A stretch of DNA of 64,000 nucleotides from positions 226,074,043-226,138,042 of the forward strand of contig NC_061510.1 of the NCBI RefSeq assembly GCF_022539505.1, written 5' to 3'. The stretch comes from Lolium rigidum (Eukaryota; Streptophyta; Magnoliopsida; Poales; Poaceae). Positions 44,561 to 56,100 of the stretch are shown here, piece by piece. The first letter of the stretch is position 1; every line of letters starts with the position of its first letter. Under the pieces are notes generated by a model, which searched no databases, was not told the origin of the DNA, and saw only the letters and a program-made list of their open reading frames with translations. Position numbers and translations under genes: made by a program.

Positions 44561-45045
44561 GTCACCACAAATGTCTTAGGGACAGGTATTCGTCATCTTT
44601 CCCGTGATATACTTGAGAGCCTCCTCGTTGTGGAGTTGCCTCAAGCCGATACTTGGCGTTTGCCCAAGCGTGTAAGGGTTCGGTGACCACCCCAAGGTTC
44701 CTTAGTGGATCGAGGCTTTCCTTCGGTGGAAAGGCTCGAGGAGAATACGGTGGCCCTAGTGGCTCATTGGAGTGCCACGTGCCTCCACACCGCTCCAGAC
44801 GGAGACGTAGCACCTTAGAGTGTGAACTTCGGGATACATCGTCGTCTCCTCGTGCACCGGTTACTTCTCAACCCGAGCTCCTTAACCTATGCGCTTTACC
44901 TTGTTATATCTACCTTGCTTGATGTGCTTTACCTAGCTTGTTATCTCATTGTGCTCATCATGCTAGCATAGGTTGTTGGTGCTCTTAGGCAAACCCCTAG
45001 TTGATAGGCCAACCCTCACATGTGCCTTAGTCCTCCCACTGAAAA
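44561..45045 (+). mobile_element. SIRE/Maximus-type LTR fragment
   Basis: It has typical phrases of this LTR class: GAGCCTCCTCGTTGTGGAG, the CTCGAGGAGAATACGG block, CGTCGTCTCCTCGTG and CAACCCGAGCTCCTT followed by TTG/CTTT-rich text. It has neither terminus. It lies directly before copy B of the large duplication and in the opposite orientation to the LTRs at the left of the window. Confidence 0.65.
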
Positions 45046-45125
45046 TGTAATGTTCTAGATCTAACAAACCTCTTAATTCTATATTTAAAAGTATGTCCGA
45101 GAAGTAAATGAAATAAATAAGATGT

Positions 45126-46240
45126 AGGATATGCATCACTAACAGCTGGGTTCCTCATTACACAGTTATTTTCACCAAGTAGAAAACTAGTGTTTGAATC
45201 TTCACATATAATATCTTGAACGTATAGTTCACCCTTCTTAGAAACAGTATGGACTATCTTTTCATCATGGAAGAATTTAACCCTTCCTTTTGCAATTAAA
45301 ATATTAAAACCTTCATCATGTAGTTGTTTATAGAAAACAAATGCCTTCTCATGCTTGGTGAAACTAAATTTATGTTTTAGAATTCTATTTTGGATTAGCA
45401 TGGAAGTGAACAGATACTTGATTTAATATGTGATGTAGAGCCAGAATCTGTAACACAACTAGTTGGAAAAGTACCTATAAACAAAGCTTCAGTAAAATTT
45501 AAGCATCTAGATGCATTATACCATCATAACAATGATCATCCCGATGCATGTCTTCAGATTAGTTTTGATTTATTTTCTTCGAATAAGTGATCATCCCAGC
45601 CTCTGCATTGATTGAAGAAAGCAGCCTCTGGTTAGTTTTGATTTGTCTGCTGCTTATTTTCATTCTTCTTCCTGTTCTTGCAATCAACTCTAAAGTGTCC
45701 ATGATCGCCACCATTGGCATCTGAATATTCTCAAGCATTCCTTTCGTTCCTCCTTTGCCTCTCCAAGGTGTATCAGAGTTTTTTGGTACCCTGTCCCTTC
45801 CAAGTATTTCCGAGCCTCTTTAAGCTGCAAGTGGTAGCGCATATGGAGGCATCCTCCATAGTGACAAAATGGGACTTCATAACTTTCCTGTGAATTAGGC
45901 AAATAGTTTGACACAACCATGACTTATCATTCTTCAGAAAAGGGGGTACCCTAAATTTTTAATTGCTCAGCGATGGCACAAAGTTCATTTAGATGATCAT
46001 TGACAGACTTATCTTCACTTTGATAAGAGAAACCTCACCAAAAACATGCTCCAGAAGCATATGTAAAGTTGTAGGTGCACTGTGATGGATCTCGTATTCA
46101 ACAGCATAATGATTGGTCACAGAGACAAGATAAACATGTCTGCTTTCCTATTACTATCTCTACTCCAGTTTTCATTATCATCAAGAAATGTTCTTCTTAT
46201 GGTCAATACTAGCATCATCATCGTACATTCCTTTCAATTG
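45126..46240 (-). pseudogene. Degenerate Ty1-copia remnant (copy B)
   Basis: Same fragment as 31236-32330: a gag-pre-integrase-like frame (45401-45027 track, with SKKGELYVQDI and CVMRNPAVSDAY) and a gag zinc-knuckle-like frame at 45920-45690. It lacks the RT part that copy A keeps at about 31000-31070. Confidence 0.7.
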
Positions 46241-46291
46241 CCGGCTTATTCCTCTTATATGTGAGAGCTGATATTATATAAAAAGTTGCAG

Positions 46292-46333
46292 GTTGAAGGC
46301 GCAATTGCTGCTGAAGCTGAAGAGGAATTCTGA
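46292..46333 (+). pseudogene. Orphan terminal exon (copy B)
   Basis: Same as 32459-32500 with Lys changed to Glu (VEGAIAAEAEEEF then stop). Acceptor and stop are both kept. Confidence 0.35.
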
Positions 46334-47576
46334 AGACTCTTCAATTTCCTGCCAGAAGTGTAGGAGGTAGATGGATATCTTGAGAATGTGTTGGGAAGCA
46401 AATTGCTAGCCAGGAGAACACAAGCCATTTTTTGTGTAACCAGCTGATCTCGTAGAGATAATTGTAGTATCGTGCACTGGTTATTTGATTCGCCATGCTG
46501 GTGAGCCAGACAGAAGAACTGTAGTAATAGCAGGTTACTAGGTTAGGTTAGCCAGGCTGAGTATAAACGTAAGTATCCTCAAAGCATGTTGGATGCCGGC
46601 AACTTTAAGCTGCTGCCGAGATGGAATTGAAGGGATGGTAACTGTTTTGATTGAGAGGTCAAAAACATAATTACCTATATCAAAGCTAAAGCCATGTGCT
46701 GAAACCACATCAAGCCGGGTACTGTTGTTTATGGGATCCTTTTGTCCACTCCAGCGTTGCCACGATGTTGCTTTGCACTCTTCATCACGCGCGGTAATGG
46801 TAGATCAAGTCCTTCTCTCCTTTTTCTCTCCGTGCATATTTCACGATTACATGTTCCTTCCGGTCACCACCTCGTTTAATTACGGTTGATGTACCTTTTC
46901 TTCATTGTTCCATGCGTTGTTTGAGCAGCTGTTTGAGGCATGGCGGTACCTTTTCCGCATTGTTCCATGCGTTGTTTGACCTGCTGTTTGAGGCATGGCG
47001 GTAGCGTTTCGTGTGACATTGAGTGGATATTTTCCTCTCTTAGGCTCGTGGCCTCTCTCGAAAGACCCCGTGGCGGCATCACCTCTCCTCTCGATCTCTC
47101 CCATGCACCGCTTCTTGATGAGCTCCAAATGACGCCGTTCCTCTCGAGCCAATTTTTGGCCTTCTTTAAACATTGTGCAATGCAAGATTTTGGTCCCCAT
47201 TTTTAGTCCAGTGAATGCGAAAAAATGGAATATTAGCAACCAATCAGACATGTTGTCATATTACTTCTTTCGTCGTCATTGCAAAGAGAATCACATGTTT
47301 TTTTTTACTCCCATCTTCTCGGAAAGGATGTGTCAGATTACAACTCTTAATCTGAATGTCAATCAGCACAAGTTCAATCAAGTTTATATAGCAAGAAATC
47401 TATTTTTTTTATATTATGTCTATTTGGTGTCGTAGATGTTGATTGTCAAACATTAGGGACTTTAAAAAAACTTTATATGTTTGGATGCCAGCAACTTCAT
47501 TAAGTTGCTGCTAGTCGTAGGACGGAAGGAGTGCGCCTTTTGTTTTTCTTCTGCAGGCGGCGTAAGAGCATCTTCA
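46334..47576. other. Duplicated non-coding segment (copy B)
   Basis: It is collinear with 32501-36545 after removing the copy A insertions. It contains a 68-bp tandem repeat near 46890-47010 (TTGTTCCATGCGTTGTTTGA twice). No gene is supported. Confidence 0.65.
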
Positions 47577-49303
47577 GCCGCGTCCTCCAAATAGCGTCGG
47601 ATCGAGTGTTTGGTGGACGTGTTTCCTTCGTGTCACGTTTGGGAGATGTCGCTCCCAGTCGCGCCTCCAAACAAAATTTCAGATATTTAAAACTTAAACG
47701 ACATTCAAAATTGCTATATATTACGTAGATTCAAATGAAATTCGATGAAATTTAAACTACCCTAATCTAGTAGTACTTGCGGCGGCCAGCGGCGGCGTAG
47801 TACTGGTGAAAGTTGTACATGTCGTCGGTGATGAACTCCTGCTTGTCGCGCTCGTCGGGCTCATCGACGGGCTTCTCCTTCACTGCGCCACTTGGTCTAC
47901 CCTCGTCGTTGTCGGTGAGGTCGACGAGCGGCTTCCCGGTGTTACAAATGGACATGGGGATCGCCACGTCGAGGTCGCCCCTCCAGGCGCCCTTGTCGTT
48001 CAGCGACGCCGCGAACGCCGCGTGCGGCCCTGGGCTGTCCCCGCGGTCGTCTCTATTCGCGATGAGAGGCTGCTGCCGCAGCAACGCCGCCTTCTCGGCT
48101 GCCTCGTCGTCCTACTCCTCCTTCACCTCCGGCTTCGGGATGAGGAGGGCGTCGCCGACGCGCATTTGCTGCTGCCGGCTAACGCTATTGCCGCCGCGCC
48201 TCGGATTGACGGGCGGCGTCGCGAACTCCGGCTCCTCCTTCACCTCGCGCTTGGGCACGGTGTAGGGTGCGACACGGTGCGGCGAGGAAGGCGCCGATCG
48301 CGCCGGCCCTGACGAGCTAGAGTTGGAGGAGGACGAGTATGTCCACCTCGGCTGCCAGCGCGCTGCGGGAGATGGTGGCGGCGACGACGGCATCTCCAAC
48401 ATCGGCGCGCCGTTCTGGATGCCGTCGACGACGAGCTCCGGGTGCGCCCCGGAACGCCCCAGAAGAGGAGGCGCCCCTCCTTGTTCCAGCTGTTCCGCCG
48501 GCCGATGAGGCCGGTGGTGCTGTTCATCTCGACATCGTGCTGCGCCTGGAAGTAGGCGACCCACCAGGCGTCATTGTCGGTGGCCGCCAGGTTGGATCGT
48601 CCGCTCCTCGGTGGTGAGGCGAGACCGCCGGGCCTTGATCGCGTCCCTCCAGCGCTCCGTGCTCGGCGACGATGGGACGCCTACACCGTTGACGGCCATC
48701 CTCCACCCGCCGCTGCTTGGCAGGCGCATGTCCGGCGGGACGGGATATCCCGTGCGGTACAACGCCCATGCCTCCGCCACTGTGAGGCTGCCGCAGCCGA
48801 AGCCGTTCGCCGCGGCGATCTTGCGGGACGACGACATTGGCGAGGGAGGAGGAGATTTGAGAGCGGCGAGAGGTTGGAGTTGCGAGAGATTGGGATGGGG
48901 ACGGAAGAAGGGGCACTCTTATTATGCAGCGGCGCCAGGCGAAGCTGCAGCGGAGCGTTGGACGCGATAAACGCCGGCGCGGATGGCCACATGACCATGC
49001 ACGACGAGACGCGTCCCTGCATCGCCTGGGAAAGCTGGGACGCTATTAACGTCGCTTGACCAAAGATAGGCGATGGGGTTTTATACGTCCGAATCGCTGA
49101 CGCGTCGGACCCGCATCTCCTCGCCTCGCATTTCGTTGTGTCCGGCATGTCCGAAGCGTCCTCTATGTAGCATGGACGGGCTAAAGACGTCGTACACACC
49201 GTATTGGACCACGTCGAATGGAAAGAGTCTTTAGATCGTGCGGCTAGAAACGAAGATTTTTTATCCGACGCGCCTCCGATCCGGGGACGCGGCGGGAGAT
49301 GCT
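47577..49303. mobile_element. Harbinger-like element carrying an ORF, 1.73 kb
   Basis: The ends GAGCATCTTCAGCCGCGTCC and GGACGCGGCGGGAGATGCTC are inverted with two mismatches. It is flanked by TAA (47574-47576) and TAG (49304-49306). Copy A at 36540 reads GCGTAATGAG through the target, so the original was TAA and one copy has since mutated. No transposase is recognised; the interior carries the degenerate ORF described separately. Confidence 0.9.
47767..48837 (-). pseudogene. Degenerate cargo ORF of the Harbinger-like element
   Basis: The minus frame starts MSSSRKIAAANGFGCGSLTV and AEAWALYRTGYPVPPDM at 48837. After a frame change near 48590 it continues with a segment reading NDAWWVAYFQAQHDVEMN, then LLFWGVPGRT, Pro/Lys/Glu-rich stretches (KREVKEEPEFATPP) and a tail ending YYAAAGRRKYY at 47767. 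The order of a Trp-rich middle and repeated PKPEVKEE motifs resembles ORFs often seen inside grass non-autonomous DNA elements. Several shifts make it non-functional here. The function is unknown; it is not a transposase I recognise. Confidence 0.6.
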
Positions 49304-49849
49304 CTAGTGAGTTTGTTTCGATCGAGCGCGTGTGGGTGTCGGTGTCCGTATTGGACTCTGAAACCGGTGTTTGAGTTTACAAGTAGTAGTAGTGCCTTAC
49401 TCCATATGTATCGTGCGGCGCCGGCCGGTTCGTATAAATCGAAAACAGATCCATGGAGCACACCCGTCGCCGTCGTCGACGCGCCGTGGGCCAAACACCA
49501 ACTTCTTCCAGCAGCCACAGCCAGAGTCCAAGGTAGCAACCAAATCCTCTCCCTCCGCCGGCTCTCATTGCATCATCTTGTTTGACTGAAATAGTGCTCG
49601 CCCATGGTTTTTTCCTATGCCGTGGTAGCAACCAACCCCTCTCACTCCCTCCTCCATGGTTTCTTGTTTTCTAAAAAAGAGGTTTCAAAAAATAATGCAA
49701 TATAGTAAATATTAGTTCCTACGGTTTTGTCGTTTTTGTCATGATTTTATTTCAAACTTCAACTACAGTCACGATAAAAATTATGGAAGCGAAAAACTAC
49801 ACTACCAACTACTAGTAGTCTTGTAAACCTAGTCGCTGCTGCTTTCTAC
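49304..49849. other. Duplicated non-coding segment (copy B)
   Basis: It matches 36551-37070 of copy A and lacks the Stowaway MITE found there. Confidence 0.7.
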
Positions 49850-50243
49850 GGAAATTCAATTCGGCTCCCGGGTGTATATGCTCCCTCTATCAAAAAATTA
49901 TATTTTGAAATGTTGAAAATTTTTGATAAAAAATTCTACATGTATATCTCCACAATATACGTACGTTCGTCAAGTTTCGCGAGGAACCAATATGTTTTGT
50001 GGTCTGTGTAAAAAAGAGAAAATTTATCTCCTGAAAAGCCTTATTTTCAGCATTGAATTTTGACTTTTTTACACACGTCACACGACAAGTCGGATTTTTA
50101 TGAAACAACTTTGTGAGCGTGTAGCACGTGAAGATGTACGTTCGAATTTTTCGTTTCAATTTTTTGAAATTACAAAATGTATATAACATGCATTTCAAAA
50201 TAAAGGGAGCATATGCTCCCATGTGCCAAAACACCATTCCCCT
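49850..50243 (-). mobile_element. AT-rich element with 9-11-bp target duplication (Mutator-like?)
   Basis: GCTTTCTAC (extendable to CTGCTTTCTAC) flanks it at 49841-49849 and 50244-50252. The core is shared in inverse orientation with 35859-36245. The 9-bp duplication suggests Mutator, but terminal inverted repeats are weak (GGAAATTC against GGGGAATG), so the class is uncertain. It is non-coding. Confidence 0.65.
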
Positions 50244-50318
50244 GCTTTCTACCACTATTGATGCCAAATCCCTAATCCTATTTGGGTATGAGAAAGCAAG
50301 TGAATAGAAAAGAATGGG

Positions 50319-50900
50319 CACTACAGGAATCGGGGCAGATGCCGACGGCCTACGACCCTCGGCGTAGCACCCTCGGCATACGCTACGCCGACGGGGGCCT
50401 CTGTGTAGCCCCTCGGGGAAGGTCAGCCTCGGCAGAGCACACGCAACCCTCGGCGTAGACGTCGCCGTCGGCGTAGCCATAGAGGGCCGACGGCTGGCCC
50501 CACCCGTCGGCGTAGCGACCCTCGGTGTAGCACGGTAACTGGCGCCATCCGGCTAACGTCCGTTTGCGCTACGCCGAGCGCCACCCCGTCGGCGTAGAAT
50601 GCCACGTGGCGTGCCCTGGCTGCCCGGAAGACTTCTACGTCGCGCCTACGCCGAGCGCCACCCCGTCGGCGTAGCATGCCACGTGGCGTGCCATGGATGT
50701 CCGGAAGACTCCTACGCCGAGCGCCACCCGTCGGCGTATCGAGCCATGTGGCGCATCCTGGCTCGCCCTGGCTGTCTACGCACGCCCTACGCCGAGAGCC
50801 ACCCCGTCGGTGTAGCCCTGACCATTTGGTCTAGGCAGGGTCTACGCCGAGGGCCACCCCGTCGGCGTTGTGTCGACATTTTGGCAGTTTTAATGCTGAT
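50319..50900 (+). mobile_element. CACTA-type transposon end
   Basis: It starts CACTACAGGAATCGGGGC and continues with GCCGACGG, followed by at least ten subterminal copies of CCGTCGGCGTAG / CTACGCCGA in both orientations up to about 50870. CACTA termini with clustered subterminal repeats are the class signature. The opposite end is not located with confidence, so the right boundary is the end of the repeat cluster and the element may extend further. Confidence 0.85.
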
Positions 50901-52140
50901 CCAATTGTTTCCAGGTTTAACAGAATATAAAGAGCTAAAGTTTCTACTGAAATTTTCGTCCAATTTTTTTTAACCTTATCCTCCCACCAAATCACATAAT
51001 TCTAGTTTGCCTCCGATTGAGTGCGAGGCAGGGGAGGTACATCACGAGAGAGAAGGACGACCCGGCGCCTTCCTTCTTCCCCCGAGAACGACCGCCCTTC
51101 CGGTTTCGTATGTGTGCCTCAGCTCCATCTGGATTGAGTCGAGGGGAATGGATGTGCCATCGCCGACGTGGATTATAATCAGTGATAGGCTAGTGCAGAT
51201 GAATCAATTCCGTCTAGCGCTGGGAGTACCATGGCCAACCTAAGCCCATCCTTCGCTGCACTTGTCGGGCACTAGACAGCTACCTGCCAGACTGGGAATT
51301 GGTTGACCCCGCTGGGAGCATCGACAATGTTGGGACCAATTTTCCGGATGATCGCAGATGTCTCCATCGATTACCAACGTGTCTTTTTAACAAAGGAGGG
51401 GTCAAGAGACCCCCCGGTGGCAAATTCATTCATACACACGTCGCATGTGCAAAATTACAAGGAGGCCCGAAGCAACACTTGCCGCGAAGAACCTAGCTAA
51501 TATCTGAAGATAAGACCTCCATATTTACGTAAAACACCCTAGAACATAAGATGAAAAAGCAATCAGGTCCCTGGGTGCCTCCACCCCCGGCCGTCAGTGT
51601 TCTCAAGGCGTCACTGTCGAGGAACAAGGGCAAGATGCTCGAGTGCCCCTTTTCGATGAAGATCCTCCGCCGCTGGTCACCATCAAGCCATCGGGGACGT
51701 ACCACTTGGTGACGAAGAAGCGCCGAGCTCTAGCAGCGAAAGTGGAGAAGAGTCTCCACAACGGAGGTTGAAGAATGGCTGCCATGCCGGCCGAAGGTAG
51801 CAAAGGCGTGTATGCCTCTAGCTTGGATGAGCTGTCGACGGCTCGACGTAGTACCACCACAGCAAAGGCCGGTGCCTGCTGGAGAAGATCACAGCTCCAC
51901 CGCCTCCTCTCCCCTCACCACCATGGCAGGACGGAGAAGAAAACGAGGTGGAGTTCCGAGATGGGTATTTGATGTGATGGGCCAGGCTTGGACCGAAATT
52001 TCAGGGCCGACAGTTGGGCTAGGCCTGTGCCTAGATTTTTTGCGTCGGGCTTTGTTAGGCCCGACCCGAAGCCCGGCCCGGCACAAACAATGGCCAGGTA
52101 TAGTGCTAGGTGCTACGATGTGGTGCCTGCTGCAGCACTT
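50901..52140. other. Insertion-derived sequence of unclear origin
   Basis: Copy A has no counterpart, so this is probably CACTA interior plus other insertions. The minus frames 51860-51493 (KWYVPDGLMVTSGGGSSSKR) look like a broken coding fragment. GC-rich GGGCTTTGTTAGGCCCGACC-like text at about 52045-52080 resembles hAT-type repeat ends. Nothing is firm. Confidence 0.4.
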
Positions 52141-52424
52141 AATAAAAATTCAGAAGCGACACGCACATGCACAGCGATGAGAAACCCCAAATAGCGAGGC
52201 TCACACATACCACCCGTGTCACACAAGGGGTGTATGCCTCTCTTATTTTGGCGGTGTGGCATTTGCAACGGATGGCTTCGAAAGGGGTGTAGTATAGACA
52301 ATTGTTTAATCGGTGTTGTGGTTTGATGTTCGTAGGTAAGAACATAAAATTTGCAAGTAACAAAGTAGAGGCGTCTATCTTTGCGTTGCAAGGGGGCTTG
52401 TAACATGTTATGGTCATGCTGTAA

Positions 52425-53092
52425 GAGCATCTCTAACAAACCCCCATCCAGCCTCCGTCCGCATAATAACTGACATTTTGGGGTTTTAGAGAGAAAAACG
52501 GGCAGGTTCAGACGCATCGAGCCCCCATATGGAATTTTTTTTCCCAGTCTATCCAGTTTTGTGTCGCGGGAACTCCAATTATCCAGTTTGGCGAGGCCTC
52601 CCGAGAGCGAACCCCTTCGCAACTCCCGTGTTGGCATCAAGGAAATTTCAGCCCGTAGAAGCGCCGGAGTCTACCAAAATTCGCCGGAATCCAGAGTGGG
52701 AGCCCAGCGGGAGCGGTCGGCGAGGCTGCAGGGAGCGGCGGGCTTGGGGCTGCTTGGCGTGGAGCGTGAGAACGGGCGGCGCGCGGGAACGGGTGGCGCA
52801 TGGGGGACGGGCGCGGCCGACGGCTAGCATGCGCGTAGGAGGGCCTGCGGCGGGTGGGGGCTGGCGTGGGAGGGGCCGGCCTACGGCCGACGGGGCAGCA
52901 CCAGGATGAGGTGGTTGCGAAAGAAAGGAGGGGAAAAAGGCTAACTGTAGGGTCAGAACGGAATATGCTGTTTCGGGGATTCTTTTTCGGTGTCTCGGCT
53001 GCTGCAAGCCGTTTTTCTAGCTCAAAATGCGTTCGAGATGGTCTGGATACGTCTATTTAGAGTTTGCGGTTTGGGGTCTGCTAGAGATGCTC
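52425..53092. mobile_element. Harbinger-like MITE, 668 bp
   Basis: The ends GAGCATCTCTAACAAACCCC and GGGGTCTGCTAGAGATGCTC are inverted with two mismatches. TAA precedes it; the right flank is AAC, so the target duplication has decayed or shifted. It lies directly upstream of DUF3615 copy 2 and is absent from copy A. Its interior is GC-rich and without a transposase. Confidence 0.85.
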
Positions 53093-53163
53093 AACCACAC
53101 TAGGACTAGGCTAGGCCGCTAGTATGACATCCTCTCGCCGCCGGCTGCCCTCGCCCTCTTGCC

Positions 53164-56100
53164 ATGGACAGCGACGGCGACCCCCATCCTCACACTCCTG
53201 CTCCTACTAACCCTCCCGGGGAGAAAGCGAGGTGAGCGAGCAAGAACTCGATCAAGAGAGCGAGGAAGAGAGAGCTTCACACCCAGTGAGCTACACAAGG
53301 AGGATCCCCAAGTTCGCCGAATCTCCTCCCCTCCCGGTGCCATCCGTGGCCACCTTCAAACTCTTGCTCTCTGTCTGACGTCCTTTCTCAAGCTAAAGCA
53401 GGGACCCAGTGAGCTGCACAAGGAGGACCGCCCTGAAACTTCTGGTCCTGGCATTGGGGAGCAAACGGGGTAGGTCTTCCGGTAGTAAATTAATTAGCTT
53501 GCATGTTAATCTTTCCTCGCATATCGAGTAGAGATTAGAATGCCACATTACCAAGGATCTCTGGTCATGCTCTGTTCCTTAACCCTGTCTTTCTAGGGAA
53601 GATGATTATCAATCTGGCTCCTTCTGAGAAGCTTCAGTATAAGCACTGGACAAGACAATGCTGGTCGTACAACTGAGCTAATTAATTAGCTTGCACGTGT
53701 GCGCGGGGTTTTTAAAAAAGGATTTGATTTGTACCCATGTTATTCTTTCCTCGCATATCGAGTAGAGACTAGAATGCCACATTAGCAAGACAATACTGTT
53801 AGTGCAACCTAACTCCATACAGATCTTCCAACCTTTGCAGGTCATTCGAACCCGAACCACCTCGTCTTCGCCACAGTTTTCTCTACTCACAACGCCCCAG
53901 GCGATCCAAGCGATCTACAAGGTTTCCCCCTTTCAATTACAGTTACCGCAATTGTGCCTAATTACCATCACCACTTCGCAACCTATTAGTTATTTTTTTT
54001 TTTTTATTATTCACACTAGCCTTCAGTCCTTCTTCTACAAGATATAGAATGCCCTGCTTATTATTGCAGTACCACCCCATCATAATAATCAGTGACTAAT
54101 CAGCATATTACCTTGCTTGTTCTGGCCAGCATTGAGGAGCATGTCAGAGACGTGAGCAGGAGGGAATTTGAAGCATTGACACTTGATCACTCACCTCCTA
54201 CACCTGACTTAACTCACAGGCATGGCCATTATATGTTGCTTCTTCTCTTCTCTTTTTCTTTCATGGCTGTTGGTTCTTCTCTTTAAATGATGACAGCCTT
54301 GTTGTATGTAACCCCCACGGATGTTTAAGGTCCCTTACTCCCTTTGATCACATGATTATAAAATCACCTACAAATTTCATGTAAGATAAAATGAGCAATA
54401 CCACAGGTTATAATCATCTTTCTACCGAAAATTCCAACACTTCCAGGGTTTATAAACCTATCTCGGAACTATTTGAGTATATTTTACCGAAAATTCCAAC
54501 TAGTTACAAATTATAAATTTGCAGATGCAGCATTGTGACACAAAGAAATAAATTTTACATGTGATGCATGTATGATGAATCAAATATTTTCTAGATCAAC
54601 TGCTTTTCTCGTTCTGCCCCTGGCCCGTGTGGTGGTATTTAATCCCTAGACGCTGCATGCGACATACTAGGAAGGAGAGAGAAGAGAGCACGGGTAGTGT
54701 GGGAGAGGTACTGTTGTGAATGTTTGATTAGATTTTCTCTGCGCAATCTATACTGAGATGGAGGGAGAAGTTGTATATGCAATGCTACTTGCTTGTTAGA
54801 AGCTAGTAATTATTTCCCATACTTCCACTGACCAACAATGTTCCGATCAGGGTTGAGGAGAATGCTGGCATGGCGAGTGGCAGTGAGGGTCCTACATGGG
54901 ATCTACCTGAACTCAAGGCACTAGCGCTAAATGAGCCATCCAGGGAATGTGACACTGCCAGCAGCGAGACTGAGTCAGAAGTTGTTGTGGAGGAGGAGCC
55001 TGAAGATGAATCAGATTTTGACTTGTAAGTATGATTTTGCTGCTGTTAATATGGTGGTGTATTTTTTGTTTATAATTTGTAACTCTAAAATGCATTAATA
55101 GCAAGAAGCATCAGAGCTGTAAATTTTGACCTGTATCACATGTGCCAAAAAAAAAGCAGAACATGCCATTGAACTGTTGACATTCTAGTTTATTGTTCAA
55201 GTGCTATTACCACATAGCCAATTTGATATAAGCCGATCAAGCACGGAATATTGATCTAGCTCATAACAGCAGCAGGAAATAAGCCAAACATGTGTTACTG
55301 TTCATTTGCAGTAAGTGTGCTTTGTTTTGCTATAAGCCCACCAAGCACAGAATATCGATCTACCTCATTGCTATTTAACAAAGTTTCAGTGTGCATAGCA
55401 TAAACCTTTGCTTTATATTGCCTTTAGGCTCTGATTTGTTGCCTGCTTTTAACCATATAGACATGTTTTCCTATAGGGAGGAGGAGTTGCGTTTACTCGA
55501 AGAGTACAAAGAGAGAATGTTTAATAAGGATTTTACTGCTCAGAGTGCCACTTTAGCTGCTTCTTGTGATGAAAACTCAGCTATTGAGCATGTCACTGAA
55601 CATTCTGAAGATGCTGAATGGGCTAGACGACTATACTTACTGCAGGATGAGTCTATAAAAGCTTGTTTAGATGCTCGGCGTACTACGGTGAAATCTTCAA
55701 GAGATGAACCTAGGTAAAGTTGCTAATCATCTGCTCTGTTTCTTCTCATTGTATTACAATCCTCTCCCCATTGCTTGGCACTATCTGCCATTTCTTTCTC
55801 TACGCATTACCATTTTGTACGATCCCGGTCAGGATTTATACACTTCATAGCGTTTCTTCTAATACAATCCAATATGCATTTAGATGCGTGTTCGAGAAAA
55901 AAGGAAGTTAAGAAAAGCATTTGTCATCTAAATTTTTTTATTTCGCATAATATCAATAATATCCATGTATGAGTTTCAGCTCCTCATTTCCTCCACACCA
56001 TTATTTTCTAAGATATATAAAGGGAGGGTGCACCATACCAAACTTTTTCTAACTAAGCAGTATCCACGACATTATATCAGCCTTAAAACTAAATATTGGT

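Noticed and set aside
47806..49199. Plus-strand genes in the GC-rich part of the Harbinger-like element
   Set aside because: They are shadows of the minus-strand cargo ORF, whose start and motifs are recognisable.
51493..51860. Novel gene on the minus strand
   Set aside because: Two overlapping broken frames in insertion-derived sequence, no splice context and no recognised domain.
52085..52120. Right end of the CACTA element at TATAGTG
   Set aside because: The inverted sequence does not match CACTACAGGAATC and there is no 3-bp target duplication with the left flank.
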